A DNA stretch of 64,000 nt from an uncultured Paracoccaceae bacterium (GCA_947492585.1 CANLND010000002.1:1-64000), one strand, 5' to 3'. Counted from the first letter of the stretch, positions 8,906 through 18,961 are shown. The notes: a model not told the origin generated them from the sequence alone. Translations and numbers: made by a program.

Positions 8906-8935
8906 ACAAAAAAACGCCCGCACGAAGCGGGCGTT
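8906..8935 (-). terminator. Intrinsic terminator upstream of bdhA
   Basis: A perfect 9-bp stem (8913-8921 with 8927-8935) with a 5-base loop, followed on the minus strand by seven T. It points leftwards, toward bdhA, and no gene on that strand ends here. Confidence 0.8.
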
Positions 8936-8982
8936 GAGTTATTGAGGCAGGTTTCATACAGGCAAGAAACCTATCGAGCAGT
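8907..8982 (-). ncRNA. Candidate small RNA or attenuated bdhA leader
   Basis: On the minus strand a strong sigma-70-like promoter (-35 at 9012-9017, 17-base spacer, -10 at 8989-8994) predicts a start at A8982. About 76 bases later a perfect intrinsic terminator follows. The transcript would contain a first hairpin GGTTTC/GAAACC (8950-8971) and the terminator hairpin (8913-8935). No coding gene fits between them. It is either a free-standing sRNA or the leader of bdhA, which starts 144 bases farther on the same strand. Not recognised as a known RNA family. Confidence 0.6.
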
Positions 8983-8988
8983 GACACC

Positions 8989-9017
8989 TTTATAAGCAAT
9001 TTCCCCCTGCGGTCCAA
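8989..9017 (-). promoter_or_regulatory. Sigma-70-like promoter of the candidate sRNA
   Basis: On the minus strand: TTGGAC (9017-9012), a 17-base spacer, then TATAAA (8994-8989). Both hexamers are near consensus and the spacing is ideal. Confidence 0.6.
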
Positions 9018-9097
9018 GCTAAAAGTTTGATTTGATTCATTGTCCCAGATAGCCTCAGTTCCTAAGAAAATATGGGCAGAACAGGATTACACCCAAA

Positions 9098-10939
9098 GTG
9101 GCATCAAATTTTTTCCTTCGAAACACCGTCTTTGTTGCGGGAATCACCTTGGCCTTGGCGGCAAAGTTTGCCATGGCAGAATCAACCACAGGGACAGTGA
9201 CCCATGGTATTGCCATGTACGGCGACCCGCAGCTGCCCGCGACCTATACGTCCTTGCCCTACGCCAACCCGGACGCGCCCAAGGGCGGCATGGTGGTATT
9301 TGGCAACACCGGCGGTTTTGATACGCTAAATCCTTTTGCACAAAAAGGCACCACGCCATGGCAGCTGCGCTTTTGGGCCGCTGAAAGCCTCATGGGCCGC
9401 AATCAGGATGAACCGTTTGCCCTGTATGGGTTGCTCGCGGAAACGATAAAAGTCCCCGAAGACCGGTCCTGGGTCGAATTCACATTGCGGGCCGAAGCCA
9501 AATTTTCAGATGGCAGCCCCGTCACCGTCGAAGATGTAATTTGGTCATTTGAAACTCTGGGAACAGAAGGCCACGCGCGCTATCGCCGGTTTTGGGAAAA
9601 CGGAATCGAAACGATCGAACAGACCGGCCCGCGCAGCGTGCGTTTGACGTTTACCAACGATAACCGCGAGTACGCCCTGATCGCTGGGTTGCGCCCTATT
9701 TTGAAGAAATCACAATGGGATGGCAAAAGCTTTGCGGACTCTGGGCTGAGCGAAGCACCGATCACCAGCGCCGCCTATGTTATCAGCGACTTTGAGGCAG
9801 GTCGTTTTATCACCCTCAAACGCAATCCTGACTATTGGGGGACTGATATACCGTTCCGTCGCGGCACCCAGAATTTTGACGAGATGCGCATAGATTTATA
9901 TGGCGATATCAACGTGATGTTCGAAGCCTTTAAATCAGGAGCGCTGAGCACCTATCGCGAATATAACGCCAATGTTTGGGAAACGGGTTATGATTTTCCA
10001 CGTTATTTGAACGGTGATGTGGTGAAATCTGAAATCCCGCATGGCCGCCCTTCTGGTATGACTGGATTTGGTCTGAACACCCGCAATGCCGCCCTCTCCG
10101 ACTGGCGTGTACGTGAGGCGCTTATGTTGGCGTTCAACTTCGAATACATCAACGATACGGTCACTGGTGGACGGCAAGAACGGATCAGCTCCTATTTTTC
10201 AAACTCGATACTGGGTCTTCAGCCAGGCCCTGCAACAGGCAAAGTTGCGGAGCTGCTTGAACCCTTCACCACTGATCTGGTTCCGGGCGTCCTTGACGGC
10301 TATAGCCTGCCAAAAAGTGACGGCACCGAACGCAACCGGAAGAACCTGCGCAAGGCCGCCAAGCTGCTCACAGACGCGGGGTGGCATATTGCTGACGGGA
10401 CTTTGCAAAATGGCAAAGGTAAACCGCTGAATTTGCATGTACTTTTGCGCCAAGGCGACAATGAAATGCAGTCGGTGATGGACATTTACGCGCAGTCTCT
10501 TGAACGGCTCGGGATTAGGCTCATTCAAGATGTAGTTGATAACGCTCAGTATGTTGAACGCGAAAGCGCGTATGACTTTGACTTAATTCACCTGCGCCGG
10601 GATCTATCTCTGAGCCCTGGCAACGAACAACGCTTATATTGGGGCAGCGCGGGCGTAGACCAACCCGGCAGCCGGAATCTCATGGGCGTGAACAGCCCAG
10701 CCGCAGACGCGATGATCAATGCCATGCTGAATGCGCGGTCCACCGAAGATTTTAATGCCGCGACGCGCGCCTTGGATCGTGTATTGACGGCCGGACGCTA
10801 TGTGCTGCCAATCTGGCAATATGACGTTGCACGGATCGCCCATAACAAAGACCTGACATACCCCGACACCCTGCCCCTATATGGTGATCGCGCCACCTAT
10901 TTCATGCCAGAAGTCTGGTGGTCAAAAGCCGCCGAATAA
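9098..10939 (+). CDS. ABC transporter substrate-binding protein, family 5 (YejA-like)
   Basis: A 613-aa periplasmic binding protein with a signal peptide ending near KFAMA-ES. The mature start (HGIAMYGDPQLPATY, then YANPDAPKGG) matches the YejA branch of the SBP_bac_5 family, which binds peptides such as microcin C-type compounds. The length fits YejA (about 600). No permease or ATPase genes are adjacent, so its transporter partners must lie elsewhere or it acts alone. The start is GTG with AGGA 11 bases before it. A strong bidirectional terminator follows. Confidence 0.88.
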   Translation: MASNFFLRNTVFVAGITLALAAKFAMAESTTGTVTHGIAMYGDPQLPATYTSLPYANPDAPKGGMVVFGNTGGFDTLNPFAQKGTTPWQLRFWAAESLMGRNQDEPFALYGLLAETIKVPEDRSWVEFTLRAEAKFSDGSPVTVEDVIWSFETLGTEGHARYRRFWENGIETIEQTGPRSVRLTFTNDNREYALIAGLRPILKKSQWDGKSFADSGLSEAPITSAAYVISDFEAGRFITLKRNPDYWGTDIPFRRGTQNFDEMRIDLYGDINVMFEAFKSGALSTYREYNANVWETGYDFPRYLNGDVVKSEIPHGRPSGMTGFGLNTRNAALSDWRVREALMLAFNFEYINDTVTGGRQERISSYFSNSILGLQPGPATGKVAELLEPFTTDLVPGVLDGYSLPKSDGTERNRKNLRKAAKLLTDAGWHIADGTLQNGKGKPLNLHVLLRQGDNEMQSVMDIYAQSLERLGIRLIQDVVDNAQYVERESAYDFDLIHLRRDLSLSPGNEQRLYWGSAGVDQPGSRNLMGVNSPAADAMINAMLNARSTEDFNAATRALDRVLTAGRYVLPIWQYDVARIAHNKDLTYPDTLPLYGDRATYFMPEVWWSKAAE

Positions 10940-10955
10940 CGCCCTTAGGCAAACA

Positions 10956-10986
10956 AAAAAGACGCGTTTCACAAACGCGTCTTTTT
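10956..10986. terminator. Bidirectional intrinsic terminator
   Basis: A perfect 14-bp stem (10956-10969 with 10973-10986, core GACGCGTTT/AAACGCGTC), 3-base loop, A-run on the left and T-run on the right. It serves the binding-protein gene and the convergent XRE regulator. Confidence 0.88.
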
Positions 10987-11002
10987 CAATTATTTCAGAT
11001 GA

Positions 11003-11626
11003 TTATTCCAGTGACGTAACCCACAAAATAGTTGCGTCTTCATCGCTCAATGAGGTGACGTTATGCCCCATCGTCGCGTCATAATATGCGCTGTCCCCCC
11101 GACGCATTTCGATGGGTTCGTAAAACTCGGTATACAGTTTGATCACGCCCGTCAGCACATACAAAAACTCTTCGCCATCATGACGAACCCAGCCGTCAAA
11201 TTCATCCATCGACCGTGCCCGTACACGGGCGCGATAGGGCAGCATCTGCTTGCGTGATAGTCCATCAGCGAGCAGTTCATGTTCATAGGTTGTGGTGGCG
11301 TGTGCAGCACCATGCCCCATTTTAGTAACCGTGAAACGACCGTTCACCTGCTCGCGTTTGGGCGGCGTAAATAGCTGTGGCACCGAAATTTCCAGCCCTT
11401 CGGCTAGCTTCTTCAACGCCTCATACGTCGGTGACATCTGCCCATTTTCGATCTTTGACAGGGTGGAACGCGCCAACCCCGCCTGATTGGCGGCGTGCTC
11501 TAGCGTCCAATCACGGGCCTTGCGCAGCTCGCGCACCCGCATGCCCAGGTCAAGCGGCTCAGGCTCGGTCACGGTACCGCTTTCACGAGCGATGGAAATC
11601 AATGATTTGGGGTCTTTATCTGTCAT
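11003..11626 (-). CDS. XRE-family regulator with cupin domain
   Basis: A 207-aa transcription factor. The N-terminal Cro/C1 helix-turn-helix (about residues 27-82, with LEHAANQAGLARSTLSKIENG) is joined to a C-terminal cupin sensor domain (about 135-205, with EEFLYVLTG and RRGDSAYYDATMGH). Regulators of this class control adjacent catabolic or uptake genes and sense a small ligand through the cupin. It is divergent from the acyl-CoA synthetase gene, with palindromes in the 64-base gap, so it probably controls that gene and itself. The inducer is unknown. Confidence 0.88.
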   Translation of the reverse strand: MTDKDPKSLISIARESGTVTEPEPLDLGMRVRELRKARDWTLEHAANQAGLARSTLSKIENGQMSPTYEALKKLAEGLEISVPQLFTPPKREQVNGRFTVTKMGHGAAHATTTYEHELLADGLSRKQMLPYRARVRARSMDEFDGWVRHDGEEFLYVLTGVIKLYTEFYEPIEMRRGDSAYYDATMGHNVTSLSDEDATILWVTSLE

Positions 11627-11644
11627 CTCTCTTCTATAAGACGC

Positions 11645-11674
11645 AGGCGCAAGGCTTGCAACGTGCCTGCGCCT
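11645..11674. promoter_or_regulatory. Palindromic operator candidate
   Basis: Between the divergent XRE-cupin and acyl-CoA synthetase genes, AGGCGCA (11645-11651) faces TGCGCCT (11668-11674). Inside lies a smaller palindrome GCAAGGCTTGC (11649-11659). Both are plausible binding sites for the XRE regulator. Confidence 0.45.
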
Positions 11675-11690
11675 CAGCTAGCCATTTGCC

Positions 11691-13199
11691 ATGCAGTCCA
11701 TTTTTGATCAGGGCAGCCCAGATCCCTGCCCGTCTTCGTTTAACATGGCAGCCTACGTGCTGCGGCACGCCGCTTCCCGCGCGGCGCATCCCGCGTTGAC
11801 CATTGCGGGGCCCACGACCGAGGAAACCTTAAACTACAAAGAGTTAGAGGCCAAAATTCGCGGAGCCGCTAGCGGGTTACTGTCGGCAGGAGTGCAGCCC
11901 GGTGACTTTCTCCTGCTCCAATTGGGCAATATCGTCGATGTTCCTATCGCATATCTGGCGGCCATCGCTGTGGGTATTATACCTGTGCCCACCTCGTCAC
12001 AGCTGACCCCACCCGAAGTGCAAAAGATCTGCGATGATCTGGACCCAGCTGCAATCCTACGCGCGCCGGATATTGTTGGGGTGCCCAATCAACGTGAAAT
12101 TGATCTCGCCACGTTTCGCAGTTGGCAGGACCTTCCGCCCTGTACCTATGCAATGGGTGATCCCGACCGGCTGGCATATGTGGTTTATACTTCGGGCACC
12201 AGCGGAACACCTCGCGCGGTCGCCCATGCACACCGGGCAATCTGGGCCCGTCGGATGATGATCCAAGATTGGTACGATCTGAAAGCAACTGATCGCATGA
12301 TGCATGCAGGAGCGTTTAACTGGACCTATACGATGGGCACCGGACTGATGGATCCCTGGAGCGTTGGCGCCACGGCGTTGATCCCCGACGCAGGTGTTGA
12401 CATCTCTCAGCTTCCAGACCTGTTGGTGACACAGAGAGCCTCTCTTTTTGCCGCAGTTCCAGGCGTTTACCGCAAACTCCTGAATTCACCAAAACTGCCC
12501 GATTTCCCATGCTTACGCCATGGATTAAGCGCCGGAGAAAAACTATCACCCGAAATTTTCGACGCGTGGAAAACTGGCACAGGCACCAGGATTTTTGAAG
12601 CCTTTGGCATGTCGGAATGCTCGACCTTTGTGTGCAGCGGACCCAGTCGGATGTCTCCCATCACCACCTTGGGCCAGCCACAACTGGGGCGGCGCGTCGC
12701 TGTGGTCGATGACGTCGGACCTGTTCCGGTAGATCACCCCGGAATTTTGGCGGTGCACCGTAGCGACCCCGGTCTTATGATTGAATATTTTGGAAGCCCA
12801 GACGCGACACAACAGCGTTATGTCGGAGATTGGTTTTTGACCGGGGATCAGGTCTCGATGTCAAATGACGGTCATATCACCTATCTGGGGCGCGCCGACG
12901 ACATGATGAACACCGGCGGGTTTCGTGTCTCCCCGCTTGAGGTCGAAGCAGTACTGGCGCAACATCCGGATGTGACGCAGATTGCGGTCACCAGTGTTTC
13001 CCCGAAACCCGGCGTTCAAATCATTGCGGCCTTCTATTGCAGCGCAAAAAGCTTAGACGAAGACGCGCTGATGGCTTTTGCAAATAGCAGGCTCGCGCGT
13101 TACAAACAGCCAAGAACCTATAGGCGTGTTGATCACCTCCCCACCGAACCAAATGGCAAGATAAAACGCCGCGCTTTGGCGCAGAACTTCAAAGGATAA
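11691..13199 (+). CDS. AMP-dependent acyl-CoA synthetase/ligase
   Basis: A 502-aa ANL-superfamily enzyme that activates a carboxylic acid to acyl-AMP and then acyl-CoA. Visible core motifs are YTSGTSGTPRAV (phosphate loop, near residue 165), FGMSE, GDWFLTGD and the C-terminal PNGKIKRR with the catalytic Lys. The layout is close to benzoate-CoA ligase and medium-chain or acetoacetyl-type synthetases; the substrate cannot be named. It is divergent from the XRE-cupin regulator and six bases upstream of the DsbA-like gene, so it is likely inducible by the acid or its CoA ester. Confidence 0.88.
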   Translation: MQSIFDQGSPDPCPSSFNMAAYVLRHAASRAAHPALTIAGPTTEETLNYKELEAKIRGAASGLLSAGVQPGDFLLLQLGNIVDVPIAYLAAIAVGIIPVPTSSQLTPPEVQKICDDLDPAAILRAPDIVGVPNQREIDLATFRSWQDLPPCTYAMGDPDRLAYVVYTSGTSGTPRAVAHAHRAIWARRMMIQDWYDLKATDRMMHAGAFNWTYTMGTGLMDPWSVGATALIPDAGVDISQLPDLLVTQRASLFAAVPGVYRKLLNSPKLPDFPCLRHGLSAGEKLSPEIFDAWKTGTGTRIFEAFGMSECSTFVCSGPSRMSPITTLGQPQLGRRVAVVDDVGPVPVDHPGILAVHRSDPGLMIEYFGSPDATQQRYVGDWFLTGDQVSMSNDGHITYLGRADDMMNTGGFRVSPLEVEAVLAQHPDVTQIAVTSVSPKPGVQIIAAFYCSAKSLDEDALMAFANSRLARYKQPRTYRRVDHLPTEPNGKIKRRALAQNFKG

Positions 13200-13205
13200 C
13201 CCCTT

Positions 13206-13859
13206 ATGACTACAGTGAAACTTGATATTGTTTCGGATCCGATCTGTCCTTGGTGTTACATCGGTAAGGCGCATCTTGAAAAAGCGCTAGAAGCCCAGCC
13301 CAATCACCCCTTCACCATTGAATGGCACCCCTTTCAGCTAAACCCTGACATGCCGCTGAATGGCATGGACCGCCGTGCCTATTTGGAGGGGAAGTTTGGC
13401 GGCAAAGACGGCGCTGTGCGGGCCTATGCCCCTGTTGCAGAGCATGCCGAAAAGGCCGGGCTTGCACTGAACCTTGAAGGGATCAAGCGCACTCCGAATA
13501 CGATCAATGCCCACCGCCTGATCCATTGGGCTGGCATCGAAGGCAAACAAAACGCCGCGGTTGATGCGCTGTTTCAGGCCAACTTTGTCGAGGGCAAAGA
13601 CATTGGTGACGTTGACGTACTGGTGGAAATTGCCATCGCTGTTGGCATGGAGGGCGAGGTCACTCGCAAGCTGTTGGAGGGGGACAGCGATATCGAAAAC
13701 ATCCGTGATCGTGATGCGCATTCTCGTAAGATGGGCGTAAATTCGGTCCCAACGTTTATTGTCGCAAATCAACACGCCGTTCCCGGTGCGCAGCCGCCTG
13801 AACTGTGGGCGCAAGTGATCGCAGACATCATGGCGCAGATCGAGCCCTCCGAAGAGTAA
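13206..13859 (+). CDS. DsbA-family oxidoreductase (FrnE-like)
   Basis: A 217-aa cytoplasmic protein of the DsbA/FrnE group (thioredoxin fold with helical insertion). The CPWC active site is at residues 14-17 and the cis-proline loop appears as GVNSVPTFIV. No signal peptide. Such proteins carry out thiol-disulfide exchange or glutathione-linked isomerase chemistry. It lies six bases after the acyl-CoA synthetase and is probably co-transcribed. Confidence 0.88.
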   Translation: MTTVKLDIVSDPICPWCYIGKAHLEKALEAQPNHPFTIEWHPFQLNPDMPLNGMDRRAYLEGKFGGKDGAVRAYAPVAEHAEKAGLALNLEGIKRTPNTINAHRLIHWAGIEGKQNAAVDALFQANFVEGKDIGDVDVLVEIAIAVGMEGEVTRKLLEGDSDIENIRDRDAHSRKMGVNSVPTFIVANQHAVPGAQPPELWAQVIADIMAQIEPSEE

Positions 13860-14185
13860 CGGTTCCCGTCCACTCCACCCTCCTTGGCTCTTCAATCACG
13901 CGCGAGCGCGGGGCTTATTCACGATGTGACGGATGGAGCGGACCACCACAGTATAGGAACATACGTTCTATATATGGCTGCATTTTGCAGTTCAGCCTCG
14001 ACAGTGCTCAGGACTGCGACATCGCACTGCAAAAACGCAAGTATACGGCTGGCGAACTGCGAAGAAACAGCAAAACAACCTTGGATTGAATTGATCTGGC
14101 GAGCACCGTTGACATGTGATATGCGTCACAGACGCCCAAGACGATCTGTGCGATCGCTAAGGCCTCCATTCCGACGAGAATTCAC
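13860..14185. other. Intergenic region before the MFS exporter
   Basis: 326 bases without a convincing gene. It contains an imperfect palindrome around GAACATACGTTC (near 13954-13966), a CTGCATTTTGCAG palindrome near 13979, and the CRP/FNR-like site at 14115-14130. No tRNA or terminator is evident. Confidence 0.5.
14115..14130. promoter_or_regulatory. CRP/FNR-family binding site
   Basis: TGTGA-N6-TCACA, an exact match to the CRP half-site consensus, 56 bases before the MFS start. It directly follows a TTGACA hexamer (14109-14114). No clear -10 lies at standard spacing, so the hexamer may be chance. Confidence 0.55.
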
Positions 14186-15412
14186 ATGCCCCAGTCCCGC
14201 CTATCCCCCATGAGCAAGGGGGAGTTCATTGCCCTTGTGGCAATGATGTTTGCCACCATCGCGTTTTCTATCGATGCGATGTTGCCTGCGATGCCAGAAA
14301 TCGGCAAAGCGCTCAGCCCAGACGATCTAAACAAAGCGCAGTTGGTGCTGACGACTTTTGTGCTTGGCATGGGGCTTGGCACCTTCTTTACGGGTCCGCT
14401 CTCGGACGCATTCGGGCGCAAGCCGGTCATCCTGATGGGGGCCGTTCTGTACATTCTGGGAGCGACCATTGGCTTCCTCAGCCAGTCGCTTGAGCTCTTG
14501 CTAGCCTCACGCATATTGATGGGACTTGGTGCCGCTGGTCCACGTGTAGTGGCGATGGCCGTAGTTCGTGACCTCTTCAAAGGCCGCGAAATGGCCAAAG
14601 TTATCTCCATCGCAATGATGATCTTTACCTTGGTGCCTGCAATTGCTCCGTTTTTGGGGTCATTGATCATTGCTGCTGCGGGCTGGCGCAGCGTCTTTCT
14701 CGCGTTTATTCTGTTTTCCCTCGTGGTGGTTCTATGGGCTGGACGTCGTCTCCCCGAAACTCTCCCCCAACATGAGCAGCGCGCGTTTCGCGTGCCTCTG
14801 CTCCTCGAAGCTGCCAAACAGATGTTTGCCCATCCCACCGTACGCCTTTCGATCTTGGTCCAGTCCCTTTGCATGGGCATATTGTTCACAATGCTGACGA
14901 TGGTGCAGCAGGTGTACGATGTGGTGTTTGATGCAGGCGACACCTTTCCCTATTGGTTTGGATTTGTCGCTCTGATGTCCGGCAGCGCCAGTCTATTGAA
15001 TGCAGCCGTCGTCGAGCGTATCGGGATGCGCCGTATGATTACTGTGTCACTGGCAGCGCAAATTCTGTGCAGCCTGATCGTGCTAATTTTGGTTCAAAGC
15101 TCGCTTTCAACCCACTTTCTTTTCTATGTTTTTGTGGCCTGGCAAACCACAGTCTTTTTTATGGTGGGCACCACATTGGGCAACCTGAACGCTCTCGCAA
15201 TGGAGCCGATGGGCCACATCGCAGGTATGGCCGCGTCGGTGATTGGTTCGATTTCAACGGTCATAGCCGTGTGCATCGCGATCCCCGTGGGTCAACTTTT
15301 TGACGGGTCTCTTGTGCCGCTGGCGACCGGACTTTTCCTGATGGCGAGCCTTGGCTTTGGATTGATGCTGCATATGGGCCGTATTGATGCGCAAGTCGCC
15401 GCTGCCGAATAG
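14186..15412 (+). CDS. Multidrug efflux MFS transporter, Bcr/CflA type
   Basis: A 408-aa 12-helix major facilitator. The motif A region after helix 2 (GPLSDAFGRKPVILMG), the helix-4 segment SRILMGLGAAGPRVVAMAVVRDLF and the N-terminal DAMLPAMPEIG are typical of the Bcr/CflA drug-export family in the inner membrane. The start at 14186 is supported by GAGA upstream; ATG 14210 is an alternative without a ribosome site. A CRP/FNR-like palindrome upstream suggests global regulation. Confidence 0.88.
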   Translation: MPQSRLSPMSKGEFIALVAMMFATIAFSIDAMLPAMPEIGKALSPDDLNKAQLVLTTFVLGMGLGTFFTGPLSDAFGRKPVILMGAVLYILGATIGFLSQSLELLLASRILMGLGAAGPRVVAMAVVRDLFKGREMAKVISIAMMIFTLVPAIAPFLGSLIIAAAGWRSVFLAFILFSLVVVLWAGRRLPETLPQHEQRAFRVPLLLEAAKQMFAHPTVRLSILVQSLCMGILFTMLTMVQQVYDVVFDAGDTFPYWFGFVALMSGSASLLNAAVVERIGMRRMITVSLAAQILCSLIVLILVQSSLSTHFLFYVFVAWQTTVFFMVGTTLGNLNALAMEPMGHIAGMAASVIGSISTVIAVCIAIPVGQLFDGSLVPLATGLFLMASLGFGLMLHMGRIDAQVAAAE

Positions 15413-15420
15413 CAGCCGGT

Positions 15421-15434
15421 GGGGCATACGCCCC
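15421..15434. terminator. Short GC hairpin between convergent genes
   Basis: GGGGC-ATAC-GCCCC in the 28-base gap between the MFS and mfd stops. No T-run is present, so it is weak evidence. Confidence 0.4.
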
Positions 15435-15440
15435 GCCCGT

Positions 15441-18400
15441 TTATGCCTTGGATTTCTTGCGCTTTTTCTCAGCGACAACTTTTTCCGCCAAATCCCGCGC
15501 GATAGCAAAGGCGCCTTTGATCTTATCCGCATCCGACGCCCAATCCCGCCGCACGACAATTTTGTTGTCTTTGACCTTCGCCAAACCGTTTTGCGCCTGA
15601 ATAAATTCGACCAACCCCTGAGGCGACGCAAATTTATCATTGTGGAACTGTAGGGTCGCCCCTTTTGGACCGCCATCCAGTTTTGCAATCCCTGCCCGTT
15701 TGCACATCGCCTTGATGCGAACTACAAGCATCAACGTATTGACCTCACGAGGCAATTTACCAAACCGATCAATCAGTTCCGCCGCAAATCCTTCCAATTC
15801 AACCTTAGTCGACAAAGAGGACAAGCGACGATACAGCCCCAGACGCACATCCAGATCCGGCACGTAGTTTTCCGGAATAAGAACTGGTACGCCCAGATTG
15901 ATCTGCGGCGCCCATTGATCATTGTCGGCCAACATCTCGGTCTCACCCGATTTGATCTTTGAAATCGCCTCTTCCAGCATGGATTGATACAGCTCATAGC
16001 CCACATCGCGCATTTGGCCGGACTGCTCTTCCCCCAAAAGATTTCCTGCGCCCCTGATATCAAGGTCTTGCGAGGCTAAAGTAAAGCCGGCCCCCAGCGT
16101 ATCAAGGGATCCAAGAACCCTCAGACGTTTTTCGGCTGTGTCTGTCAGCTTCTTGCGCGGCTTGGTGGTCAGGTAGGCATAGGCCCGTGTTTTTGAACGT
16201 CCCACGCGACCGCGAATTTGGTACAACTGGGACAGACCAAACATATCAGCTCGGTGCACGACCATAGTGTTCGCCGTCGGAATGTCCAAACCACTTTCGA
16301 CAATTGTCGTGGCCAGGAGAACGTCGAATTTGCCATCGTAAAACGCATTCATACGATCATCGAGCTCTCCAGCCGCCATCTGACCGTGGGCAATCACATA
16401 GGTCAGTTCGGGAAGCTGTTCTTTGAGGAACGCCTCAATCTCAGGCAGGTCAGAGATGCGCGGCACAACGTAAAAGCTTTGCCCCCCACGATAATGTTCG
16501 CGCAACAGTGCTTCGCGAATGGTGACACCGTCGAATTCGCTCACGTAGGTGCGGATCGCCAGACGGTCCACGGGCGGCGTGCCAATGATGCTAAGATCGC
16601 GAACCCCGGTTAAGCTCAACTGCAAGGTACGTGGAATGGGCGTCGCGGTCAGCGTCAACACATGAATGTCGCTGCGCAACTGCTTCAGTCGCTCTTTGTG
16701 GGCGACGCCGAAATGTTGCTCTTCATCGATGATCAACAGACCAAGGTTCTGAAACTTGATATTTTTGGCCAGAACAGCATGTGTGCCCACCACGATATCA
16801 ACGGTGCCGCGTGACAGTCCTTCGCGGGTTTTGCTGGCTTCCTTTGCTGTCACAAAACGCGACAACTGCCTGACTTCCAATGGAAACCCTCGAAATCTTT
16901 CAATAAATCCCGCGGCGTGTTGGCGTGCCAGAAGCGTGGTTGGGGCAACAATCGCCACCTGAAGCCCAGACATCGCAGCGACAAAAGCGGCCCGCATAGC
17001 CACTTCGGTTTTACCAAATCCAACGTCGCCACAAATCAAACGATCCATGGGAGCGCCAGATTGCAAATCGTCCATCACCTCAGAAATTGCGTTCAGCTGA
17101 TCGTCAGTTTCCTGATAGGGAAAGCGCGCGGAAAACTCTTCCCATGCATGCGGTGGCGGGTCCATCATTGGCGCTTTACGCAAGGCGCGCTCCGCCGCGA
17201 TGCGGATCAGCTTATCCGCCATCTCGCGAATGCGTTCTTTTAGCTTGGCCTTTTTAGCCTGCCATGCGCCACCGCCCAAACGATCCAGCAGCCCTTCGTC
17301 GTGGCCATATCGGCTGAGCAATTCAATATTCTCGACTGGCAGATAAAGCTTTGAATTCTCAGAATATTCCAGAAGAATACATTCATGCGCCGCCCCAGCC
17401 GCAGTGACCACTTCAAGCCCCATATAGCGGCCGATGCCGTGATCCACATGTACAACCAGATTTCCCGGGCTTAACGATTGGGTTTCCGTCAGGAAGTTTT
17501 CAGCCTTGCGTCGTTTCTTGGGAGATCGGATCAAACGATCGCCCAGAACGTCCTGTTCAGAAATTACGGTCATATCCGGCGCGTGGAAGCCATGTTCCAA
17601 GGCCCAAACGGCAAGGTGCAGCCCCGTTTTACCAATCCGGGTGCCATCTTGGATCGGGATGACTTCGGCGAGGCCTTCGTCTTCGATCAATCCCGTCAGA
17701 CGCTCCCGTGCCCCCTCGGAATAAGAGGCAATAACAACCGGGCCGGTTTGGAGACGTGCTTTAATATGATCCGCCAATGCCCCAAAAAGGCTTATACTTT
17801 CCTGCTGACGCTCGGGCGCGAAATCGCGACCAATACGCCCAGCCGCATCCACAACACCCGGCCCTGAGGCTTGTGGTAACGGATGAAGCTGGATCACGCG
17901 GTGATCAACAGTGGCCTGTTCCCAAGCGGTGTCATCGAGATACAGCAGTTCCGGAGGTGTGGGCTTGTAGACCGTGTCCATTCGCCCTTTTTGCCCCATG
18001 GCGATTTTGCGGGTTTCGTACTGGTCTACGATGCTGTCCCACCGAGCCAGACGCACCGGAGTACATTGATCATCCAACGTGATCGACGCCTCGGGCAGGT
18101 AATCAAACAGCGTTTCCAGCTGCTCGTGGAAAAATGGCAACCAGTGTTCGATACCCTGATGTTTGCGCCCGGCGCTAACCGCTTCGTACAGAGGATCATC
18201 CGTGCCAGCCGCGCCAAATTCTATGCGATAGTTCTGACGGAAACGCGTGATCGCTGCTTCGTCCAGAATCACTTCGGACACCGGCGCCAATTCCACTAAG
18301 TTCAGCTTTTCTGTGGTGCGCTGTGTGGCCGGATCAAACCGGCGCGCGCCATCCAAAACGTCGCCAAAGAGATCCAATCGCACCGGGCCGCTTTGCCCCG

Positions 18401-18908
18401 GAGGAAAGATATCAATGATACCACCCCGCACGGCATAATCGCCAGGTTCCATCACAGTCGGGCTTTGGACAAATCCCATACGAACCAAGAAGTTACGCAA
18501 CGCTTTTTCGTCAAGCCGATGATCCACTTGCGCACGAAAGGCCGCCTCTTTCAGCACAGCCCGCGCCGGGACGCGTTGACTGGCGGCATTCAACGAGGTC
18601 AGCAGAATAAAGCGATCAAGCGGTTGATGGATCAGCCCAGCCAGGGTCGCCATACGAGCGGCAGAAATATCGGGATTGGGCGAAACACGATCATACGGCA
18701 GACAGTCCCACCCGGGGAACATCAATACGGGCACGTCGGGGGCAAAAAACGCCAAAGCCGCACGCATGGCTTCCAGGCGTTTGTCGTCTCGCGCAACATG
18801 CACCACCGGCTTGCCCGTTTTGTGCAGCTCTTTCAGCAACAGGCGTGCATCAAACCCCTCGGGGGCGCCCCCGAGGGTGATATGATGTGAGTGTTTAAAA
18901 CCTGCCAT
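15441..18908 (-). CDS. mfd: Transcription-repair coupling factor
   Basis: A 1155-aa Mfd. It releases RNA polymerase stalled at DNA lesions and recruits UvrA. Visible parts in order are the UvrB-homologous N-terminal region, the RNA-polymerase-interaction domain ([15 protein letters not shown]), the RecG-like helicase motor ([17 protein letters not shown] Walker [11 protein letters not shown] as DExQ box, [10 protein letters not shown]) and the C-terminal TRCF domain. The start at 18908 is chosen because AGGAA precedes it by 8 bases and the 49 extra residues of the longer ORF look non-coding. Transcribed after the membrane protein at 18962, with a 53-base gap. Confidence 0.97.
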   Translation of the reverse strand: MAGFKHSHHITLGGAPEGFDARLLLKELHKTGKPVVHVARDDKRLEAMRAALAFFAPDVPVLMFPGWDCLPYDRVSPNPDISAARMATLAGLIHQPLDRFILLTSLNAASQRVPARAVLKEAAFRAQVDHRLDEKALRNFLVRMGFVQSPTVMEPGDYAVRGGIIDIFPPGQSGPVRLDLFGDVLDGARRFDPATQRTTEKLNLVELAPVSEVILDEAAITRFRQNYRIEFGAAGTDDPLYEAVSAGRKHQGIEHWLPFFHEQLETLFDYLPEASITLDDQCTPVRLARWDSIVDQYETRKIAMGQKGRMDTVYKPTPPELLYLDDTAWEQATVDHRVIQLHPLPQASGPGVVDAAGRIGRDFAPERQQESISLFGALADHIKARLQTGPVVIASYSEGARERLTGLIEDEGLAEVIPIQDGTRIGKTGLHLAVWALEHGFHAPDMTVISEQDVLGDRLIRSPKKRRKAENFLTETQSLSPGNLVVHVDHGIGRYMGLEVVTAAGAAHECILLEYSENSKLYLPVENIELLSRYGHDEGLLDRLGGGAWQAKKAKLKERIREMADKLIRIAAERALRKAPMMDPPPHAWEEFSARFPYQETDDQLNAISEVMDDLQSGAPMDRLICGDVGFGKTEVAMRAAFVAAMSGLQVAIVAPTTLLARQHAAGFIERFRGFPLEVRQLSRFVTAKEASKTREGLSRGTVDIVVGTHAVLAKNIKFQNLGLLIIDEEQHFGVAHKERLKQLRSDIHVLTLTATPIPRTLQLSLTGVRDLSIIGTPPVDRLAIRTYVSEFDGVTIREALLREHYRGGQSFYVVPRISDLPEIEAFLKEQLPELTYVIAHGQMAAGELDDRMNAFYDGKFDVLLATTIVESGLDIPTANTMVVHRADMFGLSQLYQIRGRVGRSKTRAYAYLTTKPRKKLTDTAEKRLRVLGSLDTLGAGFTLASQDLDIRGAGNLLGEEQSGQMRDVGYELYQSMLEEAISKIKSGETEMLADNDQWAPQINLGVPVLIPENYVPDLDVRLGLYRRLSSLSTKVELEGFAAELIDRFGKLPREVNTLMLVVRIKAMCKRAGIAKLDGGPKGATLQFHNDKFASPQGLVEFIQAQNGLAKVKDNKIVVRRDWASDADKIKGAFAIARDLAEKVVAEKKRKKSKA

Positions 18909-18961
18909 GAAACATATTCCTGTTATACATCCGCGGGATACGCGCCGCGCCCGAGTTCTGC

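Larger units (their letters stand above)
8764..9097. other. Intergenic region between bdhA and the binding-protein gene
   Basis: 334 bases between divergent genes. They hold the candidate sRNA or leader with its promoter and terminator, described separately. The remaining part next to bdhA (8764-8900) shows no further clear element. Confidence 0.6.
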
